Assembly (NCBI GenBank): GCA_900466475.1 | Contig: UBMI01000015.1 | Coordinates: 1-64,000 of the forward strand | Length of the DNA stretch: 64,000 nucleotides | Source of the DNA: Hyphomicrobiales bacterium | Lineage (GTDB): Bacteria; Pseudomonadota; Alphaproteobacteria; Rhizobiales; Rhizobiaceae | Direction: 5' to 3' | Part shown: piece after piece, positions 1 to 6,692 of the stretch | Layout of the letters: each line of letters begins with the position of its first letter | Numbering within the stretch: position 1 is the first letter of the stretch | Notes under the pieces: model-generated | The model's database searches: none | The model's input: only the letters and a program-made list of their open reading frames with translations | What the model was told of the DNA's origin: nothing | Position numbers and translations under genes: made by a program

Positions 1-16
1 CGGTGCGAATGGCCAT
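1..16 (-). CDS. 5' end of a gene running off the left edge (five codons visible)
   Basis: An ATG on the minus strand at position 16 begins a frame reading M-A-I-R-T before the window ends. Seven bases upstream of it lies AGGAG, a good Shine-Dalgarno sequence, and the next 180 bases hold no other gene, as expected of a promoter region. The product cannot be identified from five codons. The call rests only on start codon plus ribosome binding site. Confidence 0.45.
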
Positions 17-159
17 GACTATGCTCCTCTAGAACCTTTGGATTTTTGGCAAACAGGAAGGCGGGATTCAAAGCGCTTTGGGAAGGTGGCCAGCCAAAGC
101 AGTCCCTCCTCCGCGTCAGAGGAAGACATAGACCTTTGTCGGTATTTTGACAAAGAGGA

Positions 160-187
160 TTTTTCCCGTCCCTGCGGCCGGGAAAAA
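160..187 (-). terminator. Hairpin terminator downstream of the SMR pump gene
   Basis: TTTTTCCCG (160-168) pairs with CGGGAAAAA (179-187). On the minus strand, 12 bases after the pump stop codon, this gives a stem whose descending arm ends in a run of T. A second small inverted repeat, CTTTGTC (134-140) with GACAAAG (149-155), lies beyond it, upstream of the left-edge gene, and could be an operator. Confidence 0.6.
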
Positions 188-199
188 CCCCTTTTCACA

Positions 200-541
200 T
201 CAATGGGAAACGGTCTTGGAGAATAGGTTGACGACGACCACGCCTGTTATGATCAGGCCGAGGCCGATAATGGCGGGCGTATCGAGCCGCTGCTTGAAAA
301 ACACGAACCCGACCGAGGAAATCAAGACGATTCCCAAAGCGCTCCAGATCGCATAGGCGATCCCGACGGGAATGTGCTTCAGCGTCAGCGACAGGCAGTA
401 GAAGGCAGCCCCATAGCAGGCAACGACAAGCGCCGTCGGACCGAGGCGGGTGAACTGCTGGGAGAGCTGGAGGGCGGTCGTGCCGATAACTTCAAGCACG
501 ATGGCTGCAACGAGCAGCCCATAGACGGCAGCCGGGTTCAT
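200..541 (-). CDS. Small multidrug resistance (SMR) efflux protein, EmrE-like
   Basis: A 113-residue inner-membrane protein with four predicted helices, the usual SMR size. These pumps work as antiparallel dimers that exchange protons for quaternary ammonium or other cationic drugs. The essential membrane glutamate is present as E17 in LEVIGTT, and the GIAYAIWSALGIVLIS and FFKQRLDTPAIIG segments match EmrE rather than the guanidinium (Gdx/SugE) branch. The ATG at 541 is preceded by AGGAAGGA; a longer in-frame start at 613 has no such support. A TetR gene two genes upstream on the same strand may regulate it, but the palindrome seen at that TetR gene is absent just upstream of the pump. Substrate is unknown. 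Confidence 0.9.
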   Translation of the reverse strand: MNPAAVYGLLVAAIVLEVIGTTALQLSQQFTRLGPTALVVACYGAAFYCLSLTLKHIPVGIAYAIWSALGIVLISSVGFVFFKQRLDTPAIIGLGLIITGVVVVNLFSKTVSH

Positions 542-704
542 GACGGTATTCCTTCCTAAACAATTCCGGCGAGATAAAAACGATTTTCCGTGCGGAATTG
601 CGTAAAAACACAAAGATGTAGCATCCCACCACTCCCAGGAAGCGGGGATACTACGTACATAAGTTCGCGCGAGATCCTAAAGTTAGTGCAATAACGAGAG
701 CCAT

Positions 705-1202
705 TTAGTTCGCGATTTTTGCAACGTAGAATTCGCAATCAACCATCAGCTTGCTTAGAAATTCACTGAATGTGTCAGCGTATTTCTGCTCGACGAAGCC
801 TGGATAATGTATCTCTCCGGTCATTTGATCGATGACAAAAACAGAATCAGCGAACTCCAGAAAAAACGGCAATTCGCCTCCGGCGATGATGTCCGCAGAG
901 ATTCCGTCTATCGCCTCCCTCCGCATGATCGAAGTGATCTCTCTCAACGAAAGAAACTCATTGTATTGCGAAGCTGCTACTTTCGCTCTTGCGTCTTCCT
1001 TTAGGCAACCCGATCCAATCTCGAGAAGGAACTTTTCGTAGGTTGGAGGCAGAATCGGTCCGAACTCGTCTTTGAATTCTGCCAGTTCAGTTGAAGTAAT
1101 GCGGCGAAAGAAATTACGCGACAGACGCCGATCTTCGTCGGCAGGATCATGCGAGAACTGCTTGTACCAGTCCCAGACAATCTGGTGAGGCTCTTGTTTC
1201 AT
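705..1202 (-). CDS. SMI1/KNR4 (SUKH) family protein
   Basis: A 165-residue soluble protein. The segment LAEFKDEFGPILPPTYEKFLLEIGSG is the typical opening of the SMI1/KNR4 (SUKH) fold, followed by a strand-rich middle and a final helix. Many bacterial SUKH proteins are immunity proteins for secreted or contact-dependent nuclease toxins; others have housekeeping roles. No toxin gene is next to it, so if it is an immunity protein it is an orphan. The ATG at 1202 follows GAGGTGTCGC; the earlier in-frame start at 1259 adds 19 residues that do not look like the family. Its AT-richer codon use relative to neighbours hints at transfer. Family is fairly sure; role is not. Confidence 0.75.
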   Translation of the reverse strand: MKQEPHQIVWDWYKQFSHDPADEDRRLSRNFFRRITSTELAEFKDEFGPILPPTYEKFLLEIGSGCLKEDARAKVAASQYNEFLSLREITSIMRREAIDGISADIIAGGELPFFLEFADSVFVIDQMTGEIHYPGFVEQKYADTFSEFLSKLMVDCEFYVAKIAN

Positions 1203-1263
1203 GCGACACCTCAAACTCCATTCGACATACTTATAATCTCGGTGCAATCGCACGTTCACAGAC

Positions 1264-1827
1264 TTACTTGTGGGTCAGCTCGATGAGGCGGGCAATCAGC
1301 TCTCGCCTCAGAGCATCAGTGATATCATGGCTTTCCAACGTATCTGCGAACCACAGACCATCGGCGGCGAAACGTACGATCAGCGTGTCGAGCGCGGAAT
1401 CGGTGCCGATATATTCCTCGGCTCTCGCCGCCACCCACTGGCGCCATCGCAGGCGCAGCCGGGGCTCGGCAAGCAGCGCGATCGTCACCTGCGTCCAGCT
1501 CCTGGAATCGTCGGGACGATCCTTCAACCCGGATACCGCCTGCAGATAGGCGCGCGAGAAACGTCCCTGCGGCAGCGGATCGGCGCGCATCAGCTCGTCT
1601 ATATCGGTGTCGAACCTCTCCAGCAGGCTTTCGAACAGGGTGTCCAGCAGCGCGTTCTTCGTCGGGAAGTGATGCAGCAATCCGCCCTTGCTGACGCCTG
1701 ATGCAGCCGAGACCGCATCGAGCGTAACAGCGCTCATGCCCTGCTCACCGGCAAGACGTGCGGCGACCTCCAGCAACTGCTGGCGCACGAGCACGGGTTG
1801 TTTCTTGCGATGATGAGCGTTTGACAT
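1264..1827 (-). CDS. TetR family transcriptional repressor
   Basis: A 187-residue regulator. Residues about 14-60 form the TetR helix-turn-helix, with VTLDAVSAASGVSKGGLLHHF as turn and recognition helix; the rest is the effector-binding dimerisation domain, with a TetR_C_6-like character. The ATG at 1827 was chosen because the family N-terminus starts just before the first helix. A perfect palindrome begins 14 bases upstream, so autorepression is likely. The SMR pump gene downstream on the same strand, beyond the SUKH gene, is a plausible target, since TetR proteins often control drug pumps. The ligand is unknown. Confidence 0.88.
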   Translation of the reverse strand: MSNAHHRKKQPVLVRQQLLEVAARLAGEQGMSAVTLDAVSAASGVSKGGLLHHFPTKNALLDTLFESLLERFDTDIDELMRADPLPQGRFSRAYLQAVSGLKDRPDDSRSWTQVTIALLAEPRLRLRWRQWVAARAEEYIGTDSALDTLIVRFAADGLWFADTLESHDITDALRRELIARLIELTHK

Positions 1828-1841
1828 GGATTTACAAAGAT

Positions 1842-1855
1842 ACCGTCCGGACGGT
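1842..1855. promoter_or_regulatory. Palindromic TetR operator
   Basis: ACCGTCCGGACGGT is a perfect 14-base palindrome immediately upstream of the TetR start codon. Its type and place fit an autoregulatory TetR operator. Confidence 0.65.
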
Positions 1856-2061
1856 TTTGTCAAGAAGAATCTGCTGGAGCTCCTGCCCTGCAAGGGATTA
1901 TGCGCGAAATGACGCGGCGTTTTGATGACAGTTGCGATCCTTTTTGATCGGGTGCATCTAAGCGGTGGGCCGATAAGCCGGAAACGGCGTTCGGATGCTA
2001 TAAAGCCCGGAGCGGCGCAGGGGGCGTGCAGCGCCGGGACGGGTATTTAAGGGATGGTTTT

Positions 2062-2466
2062 GTGCCGGAAGAGAAGACCACGACGAACGTCACCACACTA
2101 TACGACGCGATCGGCGGTGATCCTGTTGTCCGCGCCTTGACGCATCGCTTCTACGAACTGATGGATACGCTGCCGGAGGCTAGGCACGTACGTGCCGTGC
2201 ATCCGCCGAGCCTTAAAGGCAGCGAAGAGAAATTCTACGAATATATGACCGGCTATCTCGGCGGCCCGCCGCTCTATACCGACAAGCGCGGCCACCCCCG
2301 CCTGCGCAGTCGCCATTTCGTCGCCGAAATCGGCCCCGTCGAACGCGACGAATGGCTGCTCTGCTTCCGCCAGGCCATGGATGAAACGATCGCCAGCCAG
2401 GCATTGCGAGACCTCATCTGGGCGCCGGTCGAGCGCCTCGCCCATCACATGCAGAACAAGGAATAG
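2062..2466 (+). CDS. Group II truncated haemoglobin
   Basis: A 134-residue globin. It has the compact 2-on-2 helices of the truncated family: TLYDAIGGDPVVRALTHRFY at the start, the proximal haem histidine in LRSRHFVAEIG, and a tryptophan in DEWLLCFRQAMDE at the G8 position that marks group II. These proteins bind O2 or NO and are linked to micro-oxic growth and nitrosative stress. The GTG at 2062 follows AAGGGA; another GTG at 2026 would add 12 residues unlike the family. It is followed after two bases by the DUF423 gene, so the two are probably co-transcribed. The physiological partner is unknown. Confidence 0.88.
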   Translation: MPEEKTTTNVTTLYDAIGGDPVVRALTHRFYELMDTLPEARHVRAVHPPSLKGSEEKFYEYMTGYLGGPPLYTDKRGHPRLRSRHFVAEIGPVERDEWLLCFRQAMDETIASQALRDLIWAPVERLAHHMQNKE

Positions 2467-2468
2467 CC

Positions 2469-2840
2469 ATGAGCCTGAACGCGCGCCTGGAGCCGATGCT
2501 CTATCTCTTTGCCGGCCTGTTCGGCCTTGCGGGCGTGGCCCTTGCCGCCCTTGCCGCCCATGGCGGCGGCGATGCACATCTCGCCGCCTCGGCCTCCGCC
2601 ATGTGCCTCGCCCACGCCCCCGCCCTGCTGGCGCTGGCAATTGGCGCCGCCAAGATTAGAACCGCCTGGCTCGCCGGTTTGCTGATGATTGTGGGAACGG
2701 TGCTGTTTGCGGGTGACCTCGTGACGCTGCGTTTCACCGGCTCCGGCATGTTCCCCTATGCGGCCCCGACAGGTGGCTGGGCGATGATGCTGGGATGGCT
2801 GGCCGTCTCAGCGAGCGCATTTTGGCGGGTGCGGGCGTAG
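2469..2840 (+). CDS. DUF423 family inner-membrane protein
   Basis: A 123-residue hydrophobic protein with about four membrane helices and the DUF423 pattern: a glycine/alanine-rich first helix ending in AAHGG, a central ALAIGAAK helix, and a C-terminal PTGGWAMMLGWLAVSASAF. No biochemical function is established for the family. The gene starts two bases after the globin stop codon, which implies translational coupling. Confidence 0.82.
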   Translation: MSLNARLEPMLYLFAGLFGLAGVALAALAAHGGGDAHLAASASAMCLAHAPALLALAIGAAKIRTAWLAGLLMIVGTVLFAGDLVTLRFTGSGMFPYAAPTGGWAMMLGWLAVSASAFWRVRA

Positions 2841-2867
2841 AATTTCGGAAGGCCACAGAGCGGGCCT

Positions 2868-2893
2868 CCCCTCTTCCCCGTGGGAAGAAGGGG
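2868..2893. terminator. Hairpin between convergent genes
   Basis: CCCCTCTTCCC (2868-2878) can fold on GGGAAGAAGGGG (2882-2893), with one imperfect position, between the DUF423 gene and the VOC gene. It has no clear T tract, so it is a weak terminator or an RNA 3' end stabiliser. Confidence 0.4.
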
Positions 2894-2896
2894 GTG

Positions 2897-3268
2897 CTAG
2901 CTGCTCGCCTGCGGTATTCGCCCGAAGCGCAAAAGATTGCCGTGCGGATCATGGATATAGAATTCCTCCATGTTCCAGGGCCGCACCGCCATATCCGACA
3001 GGCGCTCGATACCCTTCGCACTGTATTCCCTATGAAGCGCGCCAATACCGCCGCCACGCAGATAGACGGATGTCTTTTCCGGCAGGCTTCGATCGTCGGT
3101 CAGCCAGAAATGCAGTTCCATCTCACCGCGTCTGACGATCAGATAGTCACTCGCCTCGTAGACGATTTTGATGAAGCCGAGCTGGTCCCGATAGAAGGCA
3201 AGCGTCTCGGCGATATCCAGCGACGGCAGAACCGGCATCACCTCGATGCGATCGGGATCGCCGCTCAT
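2897..3268 (-). CDS. VOC (glyoxalase/bleomycin resistance/dioxygenase fold) protein
   Basis: A 123-residue protein with the paired beta-alpha-beta-beta-beta units of the vicinal oxygen chelate superfamily: VMPVLPSLDIAETLAFYRD opens the first and FYIHDPHGNLLRFGR closes the second. Members bind a metal or sequester antibiotics of the bleomycin type; the substrate cannot be told here. The start overlaps the stop of the haem monooxygenase gene by four bases (ATGA), making it the last gene of the iron-boxed operon that begins at 4266. A link to haem breakdown is inference from context. Confidence 0.8.
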   Translation of the reverse strand: MSGDPDRIEVMPVLPSLDIAETLAFYRDQLGFIKIVYEASDYLIVRRGEMELHFWLTDDRSLPEKTSVYLRGGGIGALHREYSAKGIERLSDMAVRPWNMEEFYIHDPHGNLLRFGRIPQASS

Positions 3269-3579
3269 ATGCCATCCACAACGTTGAAGCCTTCGAACAC
3301 CGGCGGTCCCTTGTACAGGCCCTTGTTGTCGCCGGCATTGCGGTGGGCGGCGCGGAAATTCTCCGACTTCGTCCAGTTCACAAAATCCTCTTCGCTGCGC
3401 CAGAGCGTGTGCGAGGAAAACAGCGTATAGCCCTCCTCCGCATTGGCCTTGCCGCGCAGCAGGCGGAATTCGACGAAACCCGGAACCTGCGACAGGCTGG
3501 AATCACGATTGCGCCAGACACTCTCGAAATCGCCCTCTGCACCGGCAGCCACCTTGAAACGGTTCATCGCGATATACAT
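3265..3579 (-). CDS. IsdG/HmuQ-like haem-degrading monooxygenase
   Basis: A 104-residue protein of the antibiotic-biosynthesis monooxygenase (ABM) fold. It keeps the three residues that IsdG-type enzymes need to open the haem ring: N6 in YIAMNRFKV, W69 in DFVNWTKSE and H79 in FRAAHRNAG. Such enzymes free iron from haem in the cytoplasm; related rhizobial enzymes are HmuQ and HmuD of Bradyrhizobium. The ATG at 3579 was chosen over an upstream in-frame start because the ABM fold begins there. It lies 10 bases after the 90-residue gene and overlaps the VOC gene. The perfect IRO box upstream of the operon and the adjacent hmu genes support a role in using imported haem. Confidence 0.85.
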   Translation of the reverse strand: MYIAMNRFKVAAGAEGDFESVWRNRDSSLSQVPGFVEFRLLRGKANAEEGYTLFSSHTLWRSEEDFVNWTKSENFRAAHRNAGDNKGLYKGPPVFEGFNVVDGI

Positions 3580-3589
3580 CAAAAGCTCC

Positions 3590-3862
3590 TCACGCCTTTT
3601 TCTGGGTCGCACGTCCGGCATAGGACGGAAAGGCGACGATATTATTGCCGTCGGTCGCATCCGCGCCAATGGGCTTTACAGACGCTTCGCCGGGCATGCG
3701 TGCTTCCCAGGCGGGAAACAGCACGACATTGGGATAGCTGCGCTGGCGCGCGGCATTCTCAAGGAAAACTTCATAAAGCTCCGGCACAAGGCCGTCACCA
3801 CCGTGAGCGGCGAGCTTGTGCAGGCCGATCATCGTAAACCCGTCAGGGTGCCCATCATTCAT
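3590..3862 (-). CDS. Uncharacterised 90-residue protein in the haem operon
   Basis: Not recognised. It is a soluble, compositionally normal protein with no cysteine and no membrane helix; the central segment LVPELYEVFLENAARQRSYPNVVLFPAWEAR looks folded, with a disordered, basic C-terminal tail. The start overlaps the DUF2325 stop codon by four bases and the stop lies 10 bases before the haem monooxygenase, so it is translated with them. Context suggests a job in haem or iron handling, for example as a partner of the monooxygenase; nothing in the sequence itself shows this. Confidence 0.75.
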   Translation of the reverse strand: MNDGHPDGFTMIGLHKLAAHGGDGLVPELYEVFLENAARQRSYPNVVLFPAWEARMPGEASVKPIGADATDGNNIVAFPSYAGRATQKKA

Positions 3863-4266
3863 CGGGAACTGTCTCGTTCGTTCATCGTCTGCAGCGCACG
3901 TTCCAGGCTGGACTTGCTGCCGTTACGCAGCGGAATGAAGGCCTTGCTGAATTTCTTGCAGCCGGTCTTCACGCGCAGGCAGGCATCATGGCTGATACAG
4001 TCGATCGGGCAGAAGACGCAGTCGACGGAAGGAAGCAACGTGTCGATGCGCGAAACGGCTTCGCGAAGGCCGCCGTCGTGGTGGATCAGCTCTGCGCCGA
4101 AGCTGCTGGCGATCTGGCGAAGATGCGCCACCTGGCAATCGCGGCCGCCGACATAGAGGAAACTGCGGCCATCCAGCTTGGAGCGCCCCGAGGAGGACTG
4201 TTGCGCCTCCTGATCGGCCTGAACGCGGATCTCCCGGTTCGCCCCCTTCTTCGCCTTTCGAGCCAT
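3859..4266 (-). CDS. DUF2325 domain protein
   Basis: A 135-residue protein. After a basic, probably disordered 30-residue leader comes a DUF2325 domain: SFLYVGGRDCQVAHLRQIAS, a Rossmann-like strand-loop-helix, then a cysteine series within CVFCPIDCISHDACLRVKTGC. The five cysteines and nearby histidines could bind metal or haem; the biochemical role of the family is unknown. It is the first gene of a four-gene minus-strand operon leading to an IsdG-like haem monooxygenase, with a perfect IRO box 92 bases upstream of the ATG, so iron control is likely. Confidence 0.82.
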   Translation of the reverse strand: MARKAKKGANREIRVQADQEAQQSSSGRSKLDGRSFLYVGGRDCQVAHLRQIASSFGAELIHHDGGLREAVSRIDTLLPSVDCVFCPIDCISHDACLRVKTGCKKFSKAFIPLRNGSKSSLERALQTMNERDSSR

Positions 4267-4357
4267 TTACCACCCGTTCGCTCGTTGATCGTCACACGAT
4301 TCCTGCGTGTGCGAGCGGGACCTTATTAAACTTGATTTTTAGAGTAAAGTATAAAGT

Positions 4358-4372
4358 TGATTATTTTTATCA
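4358..4372. promoter_or_regulatory. IRO box (predicted RirA site)
   Basis: TGA-N9-TCA with an AT-rich centre (TGATTATTTTTATCA) exactly matches the iron-responsive operator described for RirA in rhizobia. It lies between the tonB stop and the DUF2325 start, in an AT-rich stretch that must hold the promoter of the minus-strand haem monooxygenase operon. Confidence 0.65.
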
Positions 4373-4375
4373 TAT

Positions 4376-5806
4376 TTAATTCCTACCAACCTGAATTTCC
4401 TGCTTGAAACTCACGGATTGCCCACCCGGCGGCGGGCTGAACGGCGATGCGCGCCGCACGGCATCGGTAGCGGCCTGATCGATCTCAGGAACGCCGGAAC
4501 TCCTGTAGATGACGGCAGAGACAAGATTGCCGCCGCCGCCGATGGTCAATGTCACGCCGGCCGTCCCGTAGACGCCGCGAGGCTCGCGAAGCGCGCGGCG
4601 AATGCGGGCGCGAACCTTGCCGCCGTAATTGGCGCGCTCAGCGGTGCCGATCCCGTTATTGTTGCTGGCGGCTTGCGAATTGCGGTCCGACTGGGCCGAC
4701 GGATCGCCGTCGGCAACGCCGCGCTGCGAATTCTGCTGCTGCTCGCCATTCCTGCCGGCAGCCTTCTGCGGCGGACGCTTCTTCTCAACCGGCTTCGGCT
4801 TTTCCTCTGCCGTCACCTTCGGCTTCGGGGTCGGCGTGACAACCTCCTCGGGCTGTTCCGGCTTCGGCTGGACTTCAGCCGTTTCGACAGGTTTCACCTC
4901 TTGCGGGGTCTGCGCAACCTCGGGCTGGGTCTCGGCAGGCTGCACCTCGGTCGGCTGGACCTGAGTGGGCTGCACCGCAGTCGGCTGTATCTCGGTCGGC
5001 TGTACTTCGGAGGGCTGTATCTCAGGCGAAACCGCATCGACCGGCACCTGCTGCTGTTCCGGAACGATCGTGGACATCGGCTGCGCGACGGACTCCTCCG
5101 CCGGCACTTCGGATACCAGGATTTCGGGCTCGACAGCCGCGGCATTTTCCGGCGAGACCCGCGTCACTTCCGGCGCCGGCGCCTGTTGAATGGCCTCCTG
5201 CATCTCGACGGGCGAAACCTCGCTCGTCGTCACAGGCGAGACCTCGGTCGGCTGCACGGTCTCCGGCTGCGCCTCCACTGTCTGCATCGGCTGGATCGTG
5301 TCGGGCTGGACAGGTTCTGGAATAATTTCCTGCTGCACGGTCGTTTCCGTCTCGCCAGCTGCCGCCTGGTCAACATCGGAATCGCCGTACATGACGACGC
5401 TCATCGCCTGGCCGGCTTCTTCGATCGCCTCTTCAGGCGCTTTCGGAAAGGCAACGATCAGCGCAGTCGCCAATGCCGCGTGAAAAATCAGCGAGCAGAT
5501 GCAGGTCAGTGTCAGCCGCCGCCGCACCGGCGCCTTCTCGTCCTCCTGCTTCTCCACCGCCGCATCCATCGGAAATGGTGTCACCGGAGCAGCGGGAGCG
5601 GCTTCCGGATGATCGGGGAAGGAGGAGATCTGCGCGAAACGCGCATAGTGGATGACCTGTTCTCCGGCCGGCTGGCGCTGCGCGTTGCGCAGATCGGCCA
5701 GCTCGTGACCTGGATGCATGCCGGGATTGTTGTCATTCAGGCCCTCGTCAGCGCCCTCCTCCTCGATGAGCACGTGTCTCGATCTGGATTTCGCTGAAAT
5801 TGCCAT
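4376..5806 (-). CDS. tonB: TonB energy transducer, with long cytoplasmic N-terminus and repeat-rich linker
   Basis: A 476-residue protein. TonB spans the inner membrane and periplasm and passes proton-motive energy from ExbBD to outer-membrane haem and siderophore receptors. Residues 98-120 are the single membrane helix and carry the S-x3-H motif (S105, H109) that is essential in TonB. Then follows a very long Pro/Glu/Val linker with Q-P-T-E-V type pentapeptides (about residues 260-295), a Lys/Pro stretch, and a C-terminal TonB domain from about residue 390 ending in FKQEIQVGRN. The 97-residue cytoplasmic leader is longer than usual. Convergence with rhizobial layout (tonB divergent from hmuPSTUV) supports the name. 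The DNA encoding the linker is repetitive (about 4915-5030). Confidence 0.93.
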   Translation of the reverse strand: MAISAKSRSRHVLIEEEGADEGLNDNNPGMHPGHELADLRNAQRQPAGEQVIHYARFAQISSFPDHPEAAPAAPVTPFPMDAAVEKQEDEKAPVRRRLTLTCICSLIFHAALATALIVAFPKAPEEAIEEAGQAMSVVMYGDSDVDQAAAGETETTVQQEIIPEPVQPDTIQPMQTVEAQPETVQPTEVSPVTTSEVSPVEMQEAIQQAPAPEVTRVSPENAAAVEPEILVSEVPAEESVAQPMSTIVPEQQQVPVDAVSPEIQPSEVQPTEIQPTAVQPTQVQPTEVQPAETQPEVAQTPQEVKPVETAEVQPKPEQPEEVVTPTPKPKVTAEEKPKPVEKKRPPQKAAGRNGEQQQNSQRGVADGDPSAQSDRNSQAASNNNGIGTAERANYGGKVRARIRRALREPRGVYGTAGVTLTIGGGGNLVSAVIYRSSGVPEIDQAATDAVRRASPFSPPPGGQSVSFKQEIQVGRN

Positions 5807-5878
5807 TTGACGCCTCGGACAACCTGAAACATGCGCACCGGATTTCCTCCCGGCCCGGTCTTGGCCTTCGACCTGGTC

Positions 5879-6307
5879 TTAGCCTTCGAAAGGAACTGAA
5901 ATCTGCGAGCGGGTCACGAGCCCCTTCATGCATTCGCCGGCCGCCGGCCCGTCACAGACGGGCGTGTCGTTGATCAGCACGCGCGTGACCGTCTCGCACT
6001 TTACGTTCGGCATATCGAACTGGCGCACGCGCTTCTTGCCCTGCGGCAAGTCACGGAAATCGAGCACCGTGATGCGGTCGACGGCATTCTTGTCGTTGAA
6101 GAAGGCAAGCTCGAAGGAGACCTTGTTGATCGGCGTCGCCAGATTGTTCTCGGCAACGAAGGTCATCATGCAACCCTTCTGCGAGGGCGTCAGCGCGTTG
6201 AGCTCGACATCGAGCTTGGAAGCCGCTGCATCCTGCGCAAAGGCCTGCGCCGCGCCCGAAACCGAAAACAGCACACCAGCCGCAAAAGCGGCAAACCGAC
6301 CCGTCAT
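5879..6307 (-). CDS. Small secreted/periplasmic protein upstream of tonB
   Basis: A 142-residue protein with a clear signal peptide (MTGRFAAFAAGVLFSVSGAA, cleavage near AFA-QD). The mature part has four cysteines (one in KGCMMTF, one in VKCETV, and C-D-G / E-C-M near the end), likely as two disulphides. Family not named with confidence; similar proteins sit beside tonB in rhizobia. The ATG at 6307 has GGAGAGG upstream; the start at 6340 does not. It is transcribed toward tonB from the tonB/hmu divergent region, so it is probably iron-regulated with tonB. Function unknown. Confidence 0.75.
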   Translation of the reverse strand: MTGRFAAFAAGVLFSVSGAAQAFAQDAAASKLDVELNALTPSQKGCMMTFVAENNLATPINKVSFELAFFNDKNAVDRITVLDFRDLPQGKKRVRQFDMPNVKCETVTRVLINDTPVCDGPAAGECMKGLVTRSQISVPFEG

Positions 6308-6371
6308 TATCGCCTCTCCAAAGACCAAATTGACCGCCATCAGGCGGCTTCAAAACAGCGCGGCCAAAAAC

Positions 6372-6428
6372 TTGACTGCTTTTGTCTTCTATTATTGCGT
6401 CTTTAAAAAACTATGAGTATGAGAGTCA
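6372..6428. promoter_or_regulatory. Divergent tonB/hmu promoter region with IRO-like motifs
   Basis: The interval between the secreted-protein/tonB unit and hmuPSTUV contains TGA-N9-TCT (6373-6387, one mismatch) overlapping TTGACT, and an exact TGA-N9-TCA (6414-6428). Rhizobial hmu and tonB genes are known to respond to iron through RirA. The motifs are short, so each one alone is weak; position raises their value. Confidence 0.45.
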
Positions 6429-6487
6429 AGATAAATGTAGCCGGAACGGGGCCTTCACCCCCGCAATCACGGGAAAAGCCGACCGAA

Positions 6488-6673
6488 ATGATGGTTGAAA
6501 AGCCAGATAATTTTAAGCTCGCACAGCTGCGCAACGAGCCAGCAGTGGCCGAGATCCGTGTTCTCGAAAGCGGCGATCTTTTTGCCGGCACCAACGAGAT
6601 CATGATCAGGCACGACGGCGTGATCTATCGCCTGAAGATCACCCGTCAGGGCAAACTCATTCTCAACAAGTAA
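6488..6673 (+). CDS. hmuP: HmuP/HemP haem-uptake regulator protein
   Basis: A 61-residue protein with the HemP/HmuP domain: the C-terminal block SGDLFAGTNEIMIRHDGVIY followed by RLKITRQGKLILNK is diagnostic. HmuP works in haem-dependent activation of the outer-membrane haem receptor gene in rhizobia and Bradyrhizobium. I take the start as the first of two adjacent ATGs at 6488, because the 25 residues gained by using the ATG at 6413 would overlay a TGA-N9-TCA iron box and have no ribosome binding site. Either start is possible. It is the first gene of hmuPSTUV. Confidence 0.88.
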   Translation: MMVEKPDNFKLAQLRNEPAVAEIRVLESGDLFAGTNEIMIRHDGVIYRLKITRQGKLILNK

Positions 6674-6692
6674 GCTCATAGCAGGGTAGAAC

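Noticed and set aside
4418..5797. 459-codon plus-strand frame antisense to tonB
   Set aside because: Leu/Arg-rich translation of GC-rich repeats opposite tonB; tonB has clear domains.
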